Positions 38,375-49,657 of a DNA stretch of 64,000 nt are shown one piece after another. The DNA is from Hippopus hippopus. Taxonomy: Eukaryota > Mollusca > Bivalvia > Cardiida > Cardiidae. The first letter of the stretch is position 1. Each line of letters begins with the position of its first letter. The DNA is taken from positions 43,328,360 through 43,392,359 of the forward strand of contig OX328107.1 in the NCBI GenBank assembly GCA_946811185.2, given 5' to 3'. Made by a program: the position numbers and the translations under genes. The notes beneath the pieces were generated by a model. It was not told where the DNA came from and did no database searches. It worked only from the letters and a program-made list of their open reading frames with translations.

Positions 38375-40812
38375 TATTTCACGGATAGTAAACTTCATAT
38401 TCAGAGCCAATGGCTCTGACGATAAAATGTTGTGTTGGTCTTCCGGTTCCGAAAACAGCAGCTCAAAAAACAAATGAAAAACAGGCAAGCTTGTCATTCT
38501 TTGTACTAATGTGTTCATATGTCTTTGAATTTCGAAAAAAGGAGAATGTCATGCAATGCTCTGGTCTTTCAACGTGTTTTCTACACCATGGAAAATTGTA
38601 GAATGTGAACAGTGTTGTCTGAATCATTTGTGCCGTTGGTTGAACATAGCACAAATAATACGTCAAGGACCTTTTTTTCAGACTAATATTGCCATCAAAT
38701 TAGCAAATAAGAGAGACTTTTGTTTTCCTAAAAGCGTGAATTATTGTTTTGAACATTTCTTCCCGCTGCTGACAAGGAATTGATAAGAATAAACACAAAA
38801 CTGACATAAATAAGCAAAGGCTCTGATTATGTGAAGCGGCTCTGAACAATGTGGACCGGCTCTGAATATGTTGATCGGCACCAATGGATTTGGGCTTCCT
38901 TTCAAAAACTTAGTTGTTGGTTACTTATTTGAGACGCACTGTATTTCGGTTAATACCCTTCACTTCAAAAATGGAAGTATACATTTGTTTGATGAAACAT
39001 GACCGAATTTCTGAAAATACAAAGGACTGATCTTGTCACAATTGAAAGATGCTGTCTAACATTAGTCTATCTTCAGAACGTTATTTAGTTTTCAAATAGT
39101 CATTCATGCTTAATGGCAAATGACATGTACCGATCGTTGCAGAGATATCAAATAGAAAATAGAGTCGTCCTGGAAATTTTTATTTTTTGCAAAACAGAAT
39201 TTTATCCAAATACACATGTATATTACAGACGCCTAATTACCGTGGGAATGAATAACGTTCTTTGACAAGTAAGAGAAGAGAAGAAAATGATACACACAAC
39301 ACATATGTGGATGGTCTACATACAAGAGCATATACGTTATGAAATTTATAATGTAATCATCAACAATATTTTTACACTCGATAATATAACACGAAAGGAG
39401 AGTATGTAAAACAATATATATCAAACTTAAGTTAACACCATTCATCCATTCATTCATTCATTTATTCAAGCATTCATTCAGTCATTAGTCAATTGTCTAT
39501 TTGTATATTTTTTGTCCTCTAGCTCTCTTCGCTGGAGTGAGTGTGAGAGTGAGTGGGTGGGTGAGTGGGTGCTGGCGTAGGTTTGGGTGAGTGAGTGATT
39601 ACCTACTATTTAAGGGGAATAGGCCGATGTGGTAAAACTAAAACATAATGTCCCGCCTCTTTAGGTAACAGTTTTAAGTTTAAGCATAGATTGCCCCCCC
39701 CCCCCCAAAAAAAAAGAGAGAGAAAAAAAAAACAATAACAAACACACACAATTTTAATGCTTCAATGTGTTCTTCACGATCTCTGGTGCGAGCGGTGAAT
39801 TTGTAACTTTCACCTCAAAAGCGCAACCCTGTTTAACACTTACCAATTTTGGTATGACATGTGGTTAACTAATATTGATTGATTTGAGGTCCAAATGACA
39901 AATTCACCACTCGTACCAGAGATCGTGAAGAAGACAATGAAGCATATAAGTTGTGTGGTTTTTGTTGTTAAAATTTATGCCTACGAATGAAACTGTTACC
40001 CACATTGCCCAACATTTTGTTTCAGTTTATCACATCAGCCTGTTTCCCTTACACTCACTCAAATACCACCACCCATGCCAGCACCCACCCACTTACTCTC
40101 TTACTCAAGGGAAGAGAGCTAGAGAACAAAAAATATACATATATAATGAACCAATGACTCAATGAAATGCATGAAGGCTTGAACGAATGAATGGTGTAAA
40201 CTTAAGTTTGATATTTATTGTTATACATGCTCTGCTTTCATGTTACATGTATATTATCAAGTGTAAAAATGATGTTGATGAATACATAATAATTAGCATA
40301 ACACATGCTGTTGTATGTAGACCATTCAAACATGTGTGTATCATTTTCTTCTCTTCTCTTACTTGTCAAAGAGTGGTATTCATTTCCACGGTAATTAAGC
40401 GTCTGTAGTGGAATTTTGTCTTGCAGAAAGTAAAATTTTCCAGGACGACTCCATTTTTTATTTGATATCTCGGCAACGATCGGTACAAAATTTACTTACA
40501 GCGTGAATGACTAATTTGAGGATAAAATATCGTTCTGAAGATGCCACTGTCTTTTATTCTGTGTGTTTATGTGTGGACTGCACTTACGACGTAAGCATTA
40601 CAAATTTTAACATATAGACCATTATGCTAATCAAAAGCTACACAACAATATTTTCAAAATTTAGATAGACTAATGTTAGACAGCATCTTTCAATTGTGAT
40701 AAGACAAGTCCTGTGTATTTTCAGAAATTCGGCCATGATTCATCAAACAAATATATACGAGGCTTTCGCTTTTGGAGTGAAGTGTATAAACAGGAATACA
40801 GAGAATACACAT

Positions 40813-41019
40813 TGTTACGGGAGACCACTCCTTCATGCATGGCTTCATCCCGATTTAAATACAATACCTAACAACTACGTTAGGGAGAGTTCTCTTTAGC
40901 TCAGTGGTTATGGTATTGGCCTTTCGTCCGGGCGTTCTAGGTTCGAATCCTGCCCGGTCCCTGTATTTCTGCCATGCATTTGTTCATTTGTGTCTTTGTT
41001 ACGGAATTTGTTCGTAAGA
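40813..41019 (+). repeat. Left LTR of the TRIM-like element
   Basis: Begins TG; runs to the base before the primer-binding site. The first 77 nt are shared with the truncated right LTR at 41135-41211. Confidence 0.6.
40891..40965 (+). other. tRNA-like segment inside the LTR
   Basis: TTTAGCTCAGTGG (A-box-like) and GGTTCGAATCC (B-box-like) are spaced as in a tRNA, but D-stem and acceptor-stem pairing fail, so this is a tRNA-derived sequence, not a functional tRNA. Confidence 0.5.
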
Positions 41020-41037
41020 TGGGGGCTCGTCCGGGAT
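41020..41037 (+). promoter_or_regulatory. Primer-binding site for tRNA-Pro
   Basis: TGGGGGCTCGTCCGGGAT is fully complementary to the last 18 nt (with CCA) of cytosolic tRNA-Pro of animals, the primer used by many Ty3-like and gamma-type retroelements. Confidence 0.8.
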
Positions 41038-41923
41038 TGGCCATTGAGCCATTAATCCTATTTGTTGTCCAAAAACGGACTTTCTGCCTAATAAGGCCTT
41101 GTGTCATCAATAAATTATGACTTTTAGAGGGGTGTGTTACGGGAGATCACTCCTTCATGCATGGCTTCATCCCGATTTAAATACAATACCTAACAACTGC
41201 GTTGGGGAGAATTCAACATTGTTCAGAGCCGCTTCACATAATCGGAGCCTTTGTTTATTTATATCAGTTTTGTGTTTTTTTTATTCTTATCGGTTCTTTG
41301 ACAACAACGGACAGAAAAGTTCAAAACAATAATTCACGCTTTTATGACAACAAAAGTCTCTCTTATTTGCTAATTTAATGGCAATATTAGTCTGAAATTA
41401 GGTCCTTGACGTATTATCTAGGCTTCGGTCAACCCACGGCACAAATGATTCAGACAACACTGTTCACATTCTACAATTTTCCATGGTGTAGAAAACACGT
41501 TGAAAGACCAGAGCATTGCATGGCATTCTCCTTTTTTCGAAATTCAAAGACATAAGAACACATTAGTACAAAGAATGACAAGCTTGCATGTTTTTCATTT
41601 GTTTTTTGAGTCGCTATTTTCGGAACCGGAAGACCAACACAACATTTTATCGTCAGAGCCATTGGCTCTGAATATGAAGTTTCCGTGTATTTGCTGATAC
41701 GATATTTTCTAAACAAAATCTTATCACTTTAGTAGTTAAAATAAATCAAACCAGGGATCCCTGGGTTTCGAGCCCTGTACGTTACAAACTCAGCTACAGG
41801 GTTCGGCAAACCCTAATTGATCAATCAGACATAAAATAGGATAAAAACAATCTATCGCACTTCAACTATTTTTTCTTTTCTTCCTTTTTCCCCGTATTTT
41901 TTTTTTACAACACTGAATCTTCA

Positions 41924-42155
41924 TTAACTCTTTACCAAACGACAAAATTTTAGACTTGCCCAAATCAAAAGCATTTGAAGACCACAAAATAAGTGCGACT
42001 CAAGAAATGAAATTAGTTGTAGGAAGGATAGCAAACACTGTGGGAAAAAGAGAAAATGCTGGTTACCAGAATTTTCTCCTTTTCCAACAACATTTTTTAA
42101 AAGCTATCTATCTCAGGGTTGTAAAAAACTGGGTTATCGGTTATGTGGTACAGTG
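41924..42155 (+). mobile_element. Family A MITE
   Basis: TTAACTCTTTACCAAACGAC to CTGGGTTATCGGTTATGTGG; a second right end (CTCAGGGTCGTAAAAACTCG) follows at 42185-42228. Confidence 0.78.
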
Positions 42156-42409
42156 AATCACCGCGTCTTTTAGCGGTGTTTTTTCTCAGGGTCGTAAAAA
42201 CTCGAAATTGTTTGGTAAAAGGTCAAAAAGCTGTCCAGTATCTTCAAAGAGAAAGGGACAGTCCATTTACTAAAATTACAGCACTATTATCAAACCCTCT
42301 TTGTTGCATTTTCAGCCATGTTCCTACAGACGAATAACTGTAATAGATCGTGACCATAAGAACGGTGACTTCAGATCAAATTTCACACCTTCTATCACTC
42401 CTTCACAAA

Positions 42410-42687
42410 ATATATATGAGCTATGCTCTGGCAAAAGGGGGCTTAATGCATCTCCGTTATTCATCAGACAAAACAAGACATAACCTAATTATGATTCCAT
42501 AAAATCCATTTTGTCAAACATCCGACTGTATCATGATGTAGAATGGTAATTTGACGTGCAGAAAAATTAAAGATAGCGAAAAGTTTCGGCCCATGTCAGC
42601 CTGCGCGGACTGCGCAGGCTGACATGGGTCGATACTTTTCGCAAATGCATTAAGCCCCCTTTTCACAGAGCATGGTTCATATTCAAG
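42410..42687. mobile_element. Hairpin repeat family C (GTCAGCCTGCGCAG dyad), best copy
   Basis: Outer inverted ends GCTATGCTCTGGCAAAAGGG / CCCCTTTTCACAGAGCATGG and an inner dyad CCCATGTCAGCCTGCGC / GCGCAGGCTGACATGGG; the whole 278 bp folds on itself. Confidence 0.75.
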
Positions 42688-42689
42688 CT

Positions 42690-43549
42690 TCATTTTGAGT
42701 GTTCAAATATATTTGTGTTACGAGTTTTTACAAAAATAGCTGAAGGGTTGACTCGGTGTTCCTTTGATCTCGGTATGGCACTACAGAGTGGGAGACCTTT
42801 TGTAATGTACATGTACTTGCTTTGTACAGATTAACGCACACGTATCACAATAAACTGACTCTTTTTATCTTTTGTTTTATTTTAATTTACCCGTATGTTT
42901 ATCATTTGTGGACAGGATTTTTAAATTTACACAGGTTACAGAGGGTAAGTTCATTCTTAGTCTCTAATGAATCCACTTTATTTGAATAGCTTACGATCTC
43001 ATAAAATGCATATTTTGTCAGTCTATGATTTTTTTATTTCAAAAACAATGTCTTAAAATACGTTTTAATTGTGTTGGAATTAATTTCCTCTTGATTTCTT
43101 GTCATGTCATTTTTTTTAGTTGTAAATTTGGCCAAATTTAAAGGATTTGCAAACGGGACATACAGCATTTATCTTTGAAATAGTGCTTTGTTTGTCCGGT
43201 ACTTCCGGTGCGCCGCTTCCGATAACAAGAAAATATCGCTTATATCAAATGTAATTGGCAAATCGTCTACTGAGTTTAATAAAGTTTATATTATGTTTGT
43301 GCATATTGAGAAATATTCATGAAGCTCTTGAACAATAAACAACTAGCACTATGTTTTTTTTTCCCTTCTTCTTTCAATTTTCCAAATAAAACAGATGGAT
43401 TTCACGGGAATGTAGGCTTGATTTGAAGCATTATCATACGCCTTAGCACACGCATTCAAGTGTTCATGTGCAAGTTTCAGTAGTGTTGCCCTTGGTACTT
43501 TCAGTGCTTTGATTCTTTTAACCTTCGCAATATATAGAGATCTACATGT
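42690..43549. other. Unassigned AT-rich stretch
   Basis: No repeat copy or exon recognised. Confidence 0.45.
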
Positions 43550-44434
43550 ACTTTCTATGGTGGCATACGAGATACGAGATAGTTATCATGATAATTTAGG
43601 AAAACTAAATTGCGATAAATTAAAGTTTCCTGGAAGTTTTATCGAGATAGTGAAAAGTTTCCTGAAAAAAAATATCACGATAAACTTATAGTGAAAAGTT
43701 TCCTGAAAAAAAAAATATCACGGTAAACTTAATATTTCAACGATAAATTTCTCAATCGTGCACGAAGCTGATATTCGAGATAATATTTAAATTACTGTGA
43801 TAGTTCTATCTGTTTCTCGATATCTATAAATAGAAAATTTATCATTTGGATAGACTCGGTAGTTTTTGACTTCACAAGATTACGGTAAGTAAAAATTCGA
43901 ATTATCTACAACTGTAGCATAATTTGTAAATTTGACAAGACTCGAAATGAACAGAAGTCTGTAAAATCATAAGACGACTTGAAATGCCTCCTACGAACAA
44001 CTTTAAAACCATTCAGGGGAAAGGAGAATTCATAAGGTTGTGTACGAAGTTGTTCCGAAACCGTATCTAATTATAGATACCGTGAATGTCAGTTATCGGC
44101 ACGAAAGCAAAAAAAAAAATATCATGATAACAGAATTATCGCGATATTTTTATCCCCCGCCGATACATGTGTACAATAACCCATTCCGCCGATACATTAT
44201 TTTTCTTTTTTTGATTCGATGAAAAATGGCCGACTGGGAGCGATTTTAAGTTACGCGGTCAGGCAAATTTTTCGGCGGGGGATATCATTTCAACGAAATT
44301 GCTTGTTATCGTTAAAAGTTTTATTATCTAGATAATATTTCCAGGAAACTTTGTTTTATCACGATAGTTCTCTTAAATTATCGCAATAGCTATCTCGTAT
44401 CTCGCGGCAGAAGTATATGCCGCCATAACTTTCT
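43550..44434. mobile_element. Inverted-repeat element with CGAGATACGAGATAG ends
   Basis: Left TATGGTGGCATACGAGATACGAGATAG is mirrored on the right by CTATCTCGTATCTCG...TATGCCGCCATAA. Inside, units of about 46 bp with AAGTTTCCTG and ATATCACGATAAACTTA repeat. The block 44225-44310 (GGCCGACTGGGAGCG to GAAATTGCTTGTT) recurs at 22615-22712. Confidence 0.6.
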
Positions 44435-44525
44435 ATTTCCTAAAAGATTATAGCCTAAATACATAGATTGCTGTAGTTCACTTTACACCTAAAAAGTTAC
44501 TGGTTGTTTCTTATGATCAAAGAGT

Positions 44526-44650
44526 GTGTAATGGAAGGGTGCCAAGTGGGAGAAATGGAAAGAGGTAGGGATGGAACGATGGAGGACTGGAAAGAGAAAG
44601 GGATGGAAAGATTGGGAAATGGAAAGAGGGATAATCGGGAAAGCGGGATG
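44526..44650. repeat. Purine-rich (GGAAA/GGATGG) block
   Basis: About 125 bp almost free of pyrimidine runs, with GGAAAGA and GATGGA repeated; produces three overlapping pyrimidine-strand open frames of no significance. Confidence 0.7.
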
Positions 44651-44848
44651 AATGGACAGACGGGTTGATGGAAAGTTTCCAAGCGTGGGCTTTGTAACCA
44701 AAAGTTCGATTACCGGGAGCGGGTGTGTCGAAGACTTTGGGATTATTCATTGGCCCACAACTGATGTAAAATAAATGTTTAAACTAGATCTAATTTGGAA
44801 ATGTGGATAGATCAGACCTAAGTTCTAGATAGACCTAAACTTGCATCT

Positions 44849-45712
44849 ATACGTTGTTTGCAGTTCATAGGGACCCCCTGAATTATGAAATATCTTGAAA
44901 AATCTAGTATCTATTCTTATTAAACTTTTCAGTCTTTTAGAGTTACCGACTTTCACAACGAAAATTACAATTTTTCTTCCGCAAGAAAGAGCATTTTGCC
45001 CATTTCAGTAGTGTTAGCTTCTTGTTCTGATGCTTAACTTTCTCCATCGGTTTCTCACAGTGACCAGAACAGCAATCACAACTGGATAAATGCATGACTT
45101 GAGTACCTCACTCTAGTTAAATATCAGGCCCTGAAATTATTTTTTTGTACTCATGATATAGTTCTATGCCTTACCTTAGATAACACTTTCGCCGCTTTCA
45201 TACAAATCTTCAAATCCTAAATGATTTGTCCAATGCTCTCATATAAATATGGTGTCTGTTCTCCATTCTTTGGTCTCAATTTTATTTTTGGCATGGCTTC
45301 ATGATTAATACCACTTCTGTTGAGATACGTTTTCGAAACCACCGAATACTAAGACTCGAAGGTCTGTCATGGTTTGTTTTGAATTGTTTTCACTAACGTT
45401 ATGTTTTTTTCAGTTCGGCCAAAATTAGCTCAACTGTATCTTGGTCACAATCATAGGGTAGTAATCTTAGAGACTGTGTTCCTTTGACCGTAAAATTCAC
45501 ATACAACAATACTTTGGAGCTTCTTAATGGAACTAACCAGTTCATATAATTTACTTCTCATCATTTTATTGTTGGATGCTATGCTAAATGATGTGAGTCA
45601 AAGTTTGACTGGGTTTCAGGTAAATATCCGTGGTTGGGGCTGGGAAAGAAAACAAAGTGTAAAAAAGTGCGTGCAAGTCTCAGATATTGAATCATTAGAA
45701 TAAAACCCAAAT

Positions 45713-45766
<54 letters not shown>

Positions 45767-46096
45767 GGGCCTCAAAGATTGGAGTTTTTGCTGTTCAAAC
45801 AACTGACGACCACAGTGCTGTGTACTTGCATGAGAATCGACTTTTTTCATAAACAGGTAAACCCTTTACTCGGAATAGCCTTCAACCTTCCCACCGTTTT
45901 TAAGCTGTTTTGTTCAAACATTTCATTGAAGGCAAAAAAGTTAAACAAAGTTATCAAAAATTCTGAAAATTTCACCCAGACTTGGTAACGGTAATATTAT
46001 TAACTATGCAAATTTTCAGAACAATCGCTAAAGCATTTATTAGTTAAGATGTTTCAAAATTCAGGGGATCACTATGAACCTCAAACTACCTATACA
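44849..46096. mobile_element. 1.2-kb inverted-repeat element, copy 2
   Basis: Same order of blocks as 9043-10247 (for example CAGTGACCAGAACAGCAA at 9261 and 45058). The G run of copy 1 is absent; a GA microsatellite has grown at 45717-45762. Confidence 0.72.
45717..45762. repeat. (GA)n microsatellite
   Basis: About 23 uninterrupted GA units inside the 1.2-kb element copy 2. Confidence 0.95.
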
Positions 46097-46099
46097 GTA

Positions 46100-46960
46100 G
46101 ATCTATAGTTTTCATGTAAAACAATATTTGCAGATCTCAGGGGCGTAGCTACGTACTTTGGATTGGTACGGCCCACGGCCGCTTAAGCCCCAGCGGGTCC
46201 ACAACAGCGCCCTAGAGAATTCCCGTTGTCTGCGCATGTCATATTCTTTGAAGATTCATGTGTATTTGCATTCGGCATACTCGAGTGATGGTAGCCATCA
46301 AATCCCTCGGCTGTATCTGGAAGCTTGATATGCACCTACCCTCTACATTTCATCGCCGGAAATACGCCGGTTCACCGTTCTGGGAATTGTAAGGCTCCTC
46401 GTAAAAAAGAAAACTTGAGTTTCAATTTTCTGTCGAAATCGTTCTAACTATATTTCAGTTGACAAACAGTTCGAACATTCATTTTTTAACGTGGATTATC
46501 AATTGCGATTGACGTTTTCACCGACAGATAGATAGGTGTAAAAAACATCATCGAGGTTATGTCGTCGTTAACGACTGACAGAAGCGCCGCCATGTATAAG
46601 GTCACGTGATTGGCAATTCAAATGGAAACGACCGTTATACAGACGAGGTCAGATGTAGGTACGGAATCGGCCGAGTTGTGACGAGTGGTGTATTTGTAGA
46701 ATGCCATCTAGCGGGAGATAATGAAAAATTTCTTTAGTCTCGATTTAGCCTTGAAGGGCAAATCAACAAGTTTCAGATATGGTTAATTTTCAAATCTACA
46801 CTTATCAAATGGTAACCTGGTAATGTTGTAATTAGAAAAAAAATTAGTAAAAGTACTTTTTTTCAATTCATATTTTTGCTTATTAATTTTTATTGCATCG
46901 CTTATCTCCCTTACTTATTGTTGGGTCCCTTGATTTGTGACGTCATAAGAGAGCTTGTTT
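46100..46960. other. Old repeat pieces and the empty-site relative
   Basis: Holds the half-hairpin at 46220-46260 and the uninterrupted flank sequence at 46650-46690; ends in a CGCTTATCTCCC...GTGACGTCA promoter-like segment. Confidence 0.5.
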
Positions 46961-46964
46961 CAAT

Positions 46965-47075
46965 ATGGACGTTGTTTACGATAGTGAACTGAGCGATATT
47001 GAAGACGAAGAAATAGACGATTCTGGGCCGGTAAGGCCGTACATGTACGAGCCAATTTTTAAAGAAACTTATTAA
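46965..47075 (+). pseudogene. Acidic 36-codon ORF, possible gene or transposon-ORF start
   Basis: Reads MDVVYDSELSDIEDEEIDDS then GPVRPYMYEP and stops at TAA 47073-47075; the same frame continues with more acidic sequence (SDDEDKSNFSPTDDENDD). A GTAAGG donor at about 47028 would avoid the stop. The acidic start followed by RPYMYEP resembles ORFs that precede Cys-rich C-terminal domains in invertebrate repeat families, but this is a weak resemblance. Like the THAP ORF it is preceded by CGCTTATCTCCC and a TGACGTCA-type site. Confidence 0.3.
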
Positions 47076-47844
47076 GTTTCTGATGATGAGGATAAAAGTA
47101 ACTTTTCGCCCACTGATGACGAAAATGACGATGTTGTGCCGGACTTTTCAACGTGTTGAGTATCGCGCGCTATTGAAATACGTCTATTACGGGGCGAACA
47201 TCGCTTACAGAAATATTATTCTATACATGATAAAATTAAGTGTACGGCATAAACTATGTTTCACGTGAAGCATTTTCAGTAGATTAACGGGCGGAATTAA
47301 ACAAAAAAAAAAAAGGACGGTTTCAAGACAGTTCCACGACAAGACAGTTCCCCGACACTTTTGAAGACATTTCCACGACACTTTAGTTTCATGTCAAATA
47401 ACCTTTTTCTTGACTTTTACGATTGATAATCGTGAGATGTTAGTTCTAACTATTTGTGGATGGGTCCTTGTTGATATTTGTACCTTGTAAAGAATTCTGT
47501 AAACATTGACGGGTAGGCCTACAAGTTTATTCTCTCATGGGTGAAGGGTTACACAATAAATCATGATTTTCATGAGAATAAGAATACTTTGAAATGCCGT
47601 TAACCAGCATGAAATTTGATAAAAGAATATGTTCCGAGATTATTAAGAGTTAATTCTTAAAATTACTTTGAAAATTATTTTAGTTGTATTTCTTACCATA
47701 CAGAAATACATGAACATCAGAGAGAGGGAGAGGGGATCTACCTGTGTGAAATACTTTTTTGCTGTTTACCTTGTACACATGATCCATTCAATGCAAAAAT
47801 TTATCATACATGTATAGCTGTTGTATGTTCCATATAGAGCTTCT

Positions 47845-47980
47845 CTGTGAAAGTCTTAAACTCTGAATTGTTAGCCGTGGGAAAGATTAGTGTAAATTTG
47901 TTCAGTTCTTGTTTGTCTTATGCAAATTGTTTCAATTTGGGTAAGTCTAAAATTGGTCTACTAGGGACTGAGCGGTTAAT
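47845..47980 (-). mobile_element. Family A MITE, long-side remnant
   Basis: GCAAATTGTTTCAATTTGGG and AGTCTAAAATTGGTCTAC; hairpin absent. Confidence 0.5.
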
Positions 47981-48091
47981 ACTGACATTCCGGTCAAATT
48001 GCAGTAGAGACGACTTCAGATTCATTGTAAAAACATAGAAAGAGCTGGTAACTATCAATTGGTCCTTTATCCACAATATTTTCCATTTTTT

Positions 48092-48321
48092 ATTCTTTAC
48101 CAAACGACAAAATATTAAACAGGTCCAAATTCAAATGACTTGCAGGCGACAAAATAAAGTTAAATATTTCAAACATTGAAATTTGTTTCCAGCAGAGTAG
48201 AAAACATTGTGGTAAAAGGAGAAAATGCTGGCTACCAGCATTATCTCCTTTTCCTACAAAGTTTTTAAAAGGCTTCTGTCTCAGGGTCGTAAAAACTAGG
48301 GATTGATTGGTAAAGGGTTAA
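48092..48321 (+). mobile_element. Family A MITE
   Basis: TTCTTTACCAAACGACAAAA to ATTGGTAAAGGGTTAA, hairpin intact. Confidence 0.8.
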
Positions 48322-48436
48322 ATATAAATTCCACATTGGGCACGAGTTCTGGTTTAGTTCCCAGGAAGCAGTATCCGAAGAGATTAGTACGAGTTGTATG
48401 AACTTGTTTCTCAAGAGATGTAAAATACATGTTTAA

Positions 48437-48669
48437 ATTGTTACCAAACGTCAAATTTATTTGACTCAACCGAATTGAAAGCATTTGGAGTCAACAAATT
48501 AAATTTTACTCACATGTTTGGACTTGTCTTTGCTGGGGTAGAAAACATTGTAGAAAAAAGGAGAAAATACTGGTTACCAGCATTTTCTCCTTTACCTACA
48601 ATGTTTTCAAAAGGTTTTTCTTTCTTCACCAGGGTCGTTAAAACAAAGGATTGTTTGGTAAAGGGTTAA
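48437..48669 (+). mobile_element. Family A MITE
   Basis: TTGTTACCAAACGTCAAATT to TTTGGTAAAGGGTTAA. Confidence 0.8.
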
Positions 48670-48943
48670 ACTAAGTTAAACTAAATTCCAATAAACAATC
48701 ACATTTCATCGGTCATATTTAAATGCTGTGGATTTGAAATATTCTAATTTTTTTATCATTTGGGTTAGGGTTAGTCTGAACCCTTACACAGATGGCAAAA
48801 CATGGGTTTACTGTCACAAACAAACATTACAGTGTAAAGGGGTGAGATATGCAAATGTTATGTAATCATTTCCTGTATTGTTTCAACTGGTCGGTGATGG
48901 ATTAACATTTATGACCATGACTAGGGGTAGCGAGATACTGACT

Positions 48944-49150
48944 TCACTCTTTACCATACATACCCAAGATCTAGTTTCCAATACCCAAAGAAAGAGTGTT
49001 TGAAAAACAGTGTGGGAAGAAAATGATGTTTGCTGTTCAAAGAATGATTATTATCCCTTGAAAGTTTACATCATTGAACAATGTCGACTTTGTTATTTGC
49101 AAAATTTATGTTATGAATTTGGATGAATCTATATTTTTGTTAAATGTTGA
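48944..49150 (-). mobile_element. Diverged family A MITE
   Basis: CACTCTTTACCATACATACC to ATCTATATTTTTGTTAAATG; hairpin replaced. Confidence 0.5.
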
Positions 49151-49333
49151 AATCATTTGGAAAAGGGAGAAAACGGCAGCAATTTCTCCTTTGTTCAGAA
49201 TGAAGCGATAATGTAGAAAAGGGTAAAATAGTACGAATAACAATTCATGTATTCCAATTTCAATAAAAAAAGAAATTACCTACTTCATGTTGGATTTTCT
49301 TTTTGGAAATTGCCGTTGCGGAATGTCTGTCTT

Positions 49334-49657
49334 TCAGAGTTTCGGTTTAAGGCCTATCTCCTTTTGACTCGGAGTTTCGAATAATGTCGGCACAGCGTCA
49401 GGTTTTAACCGCAGCCTAAAATTCCTATAACCAACTTCTTTTGCGAGTTTTGGACTTATTAAGAATTGACTGTCATCGAAGTATTTCAGACACAATTTCG
49501 AATGAACCGATGGCAAAAAATCCGTCGCTACTGTCCGGCCCCGTTTTAAACGTTGAATCCATAGTTTCCTCCTTTTTACTTCCTTCGGAAATTTGAACAT
49601 ACTAATTCTATGAGTTCCCGAATCGACGTTGCAGCCATAGGCTGCACAATTTACCAT
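49334..49657 (-). CDS. THAP-domain protein, single ORF of 107 residues with an altered zinc ligand
   Basis: MVNCAAYGCN start, FKFP at 21-24, Trp33 and AVPTLF at 88-93 mark a THAP zinc finger, a DNA-binding domain of C-x2-4-C...C-x2-H type found in host proteins and P-element-like transposases. Cys4, Cys9 and Cys56 are present, but the fourth ligand is Tyr59 (LCLKYF) where His is expected. About 14 residues follow AVPTLF before the stop. No further exon was recognised. It may be a domesticated or decaying transposon-derived gene or the first exon of a longer THAP protein. A TGACGTCA site lies about 100 bp upstream. Confidence 0.7.
   Translation of the reverse strand: MVNCAAYGCNVDSGTHRISMFKFPKEVKRRKLWIQRLKRGRTVATDFLPSVHSKLCLKYFDDSQFLISPKLAKEVGYRNFRLRLKPDAVPTLFETPSQKEIGLKPKL

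Larger units (their letters stand above)
40813..41211 (+). mobile_element. TRIM-like miniature LTR retrotransposon, 3' LTR truncated
   Basis: The segment starting TGTTACGGGAGA at 40813 recurs at 41135 for about 77 nt with few changes. Between them come a primer-binding site at 41020-41037 identical over 18 nt to the complement of the tRNA-Pro 3' end, about 90 nt of filler, and a purine run AGAGGGGTG at 41126-41134 directly before the second repeat. The layout LTR-PBS-PPT-LTR without coding capacity is that of a terminal-repeat retrotransposon in miniature. The 207-bp left LTR contains tRNA-like A and B boxes. It sits in the right arm of foldback copy 1 with loss of about 100 nt of arm. Confidence 0.72.
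38380..41687. mobile_element. Foldback transposon copy 1 (3.3-kb palindrome, 5-bp TSD)
   Basis: Both ends read inward CACGG...AAACTTCATATTCAGAGCC, flanked by TATTT at 38375-38379 and 41688-41692. The left arm (to about 39850) is repeated inverted in the right arm (from about 39870); examples are 38397-38600 against 41470-41680 and 39240-39330 against 40300-40400. The centre is a dyad around ACCAATTTTGGT. The arms include a CTCT/GAGT-rich segment and short tandem CATT units. No long ORF or transposase was seen. The right arm is interrupted by a miniature LTR element. Confidence 0.85.

Noticed and set aside
40883..40965. Functional tRNA gene
   Set aside because: A and B boxes are present, but D stem and acceptor stem do not pair; kept only as a tRNA-like segment.
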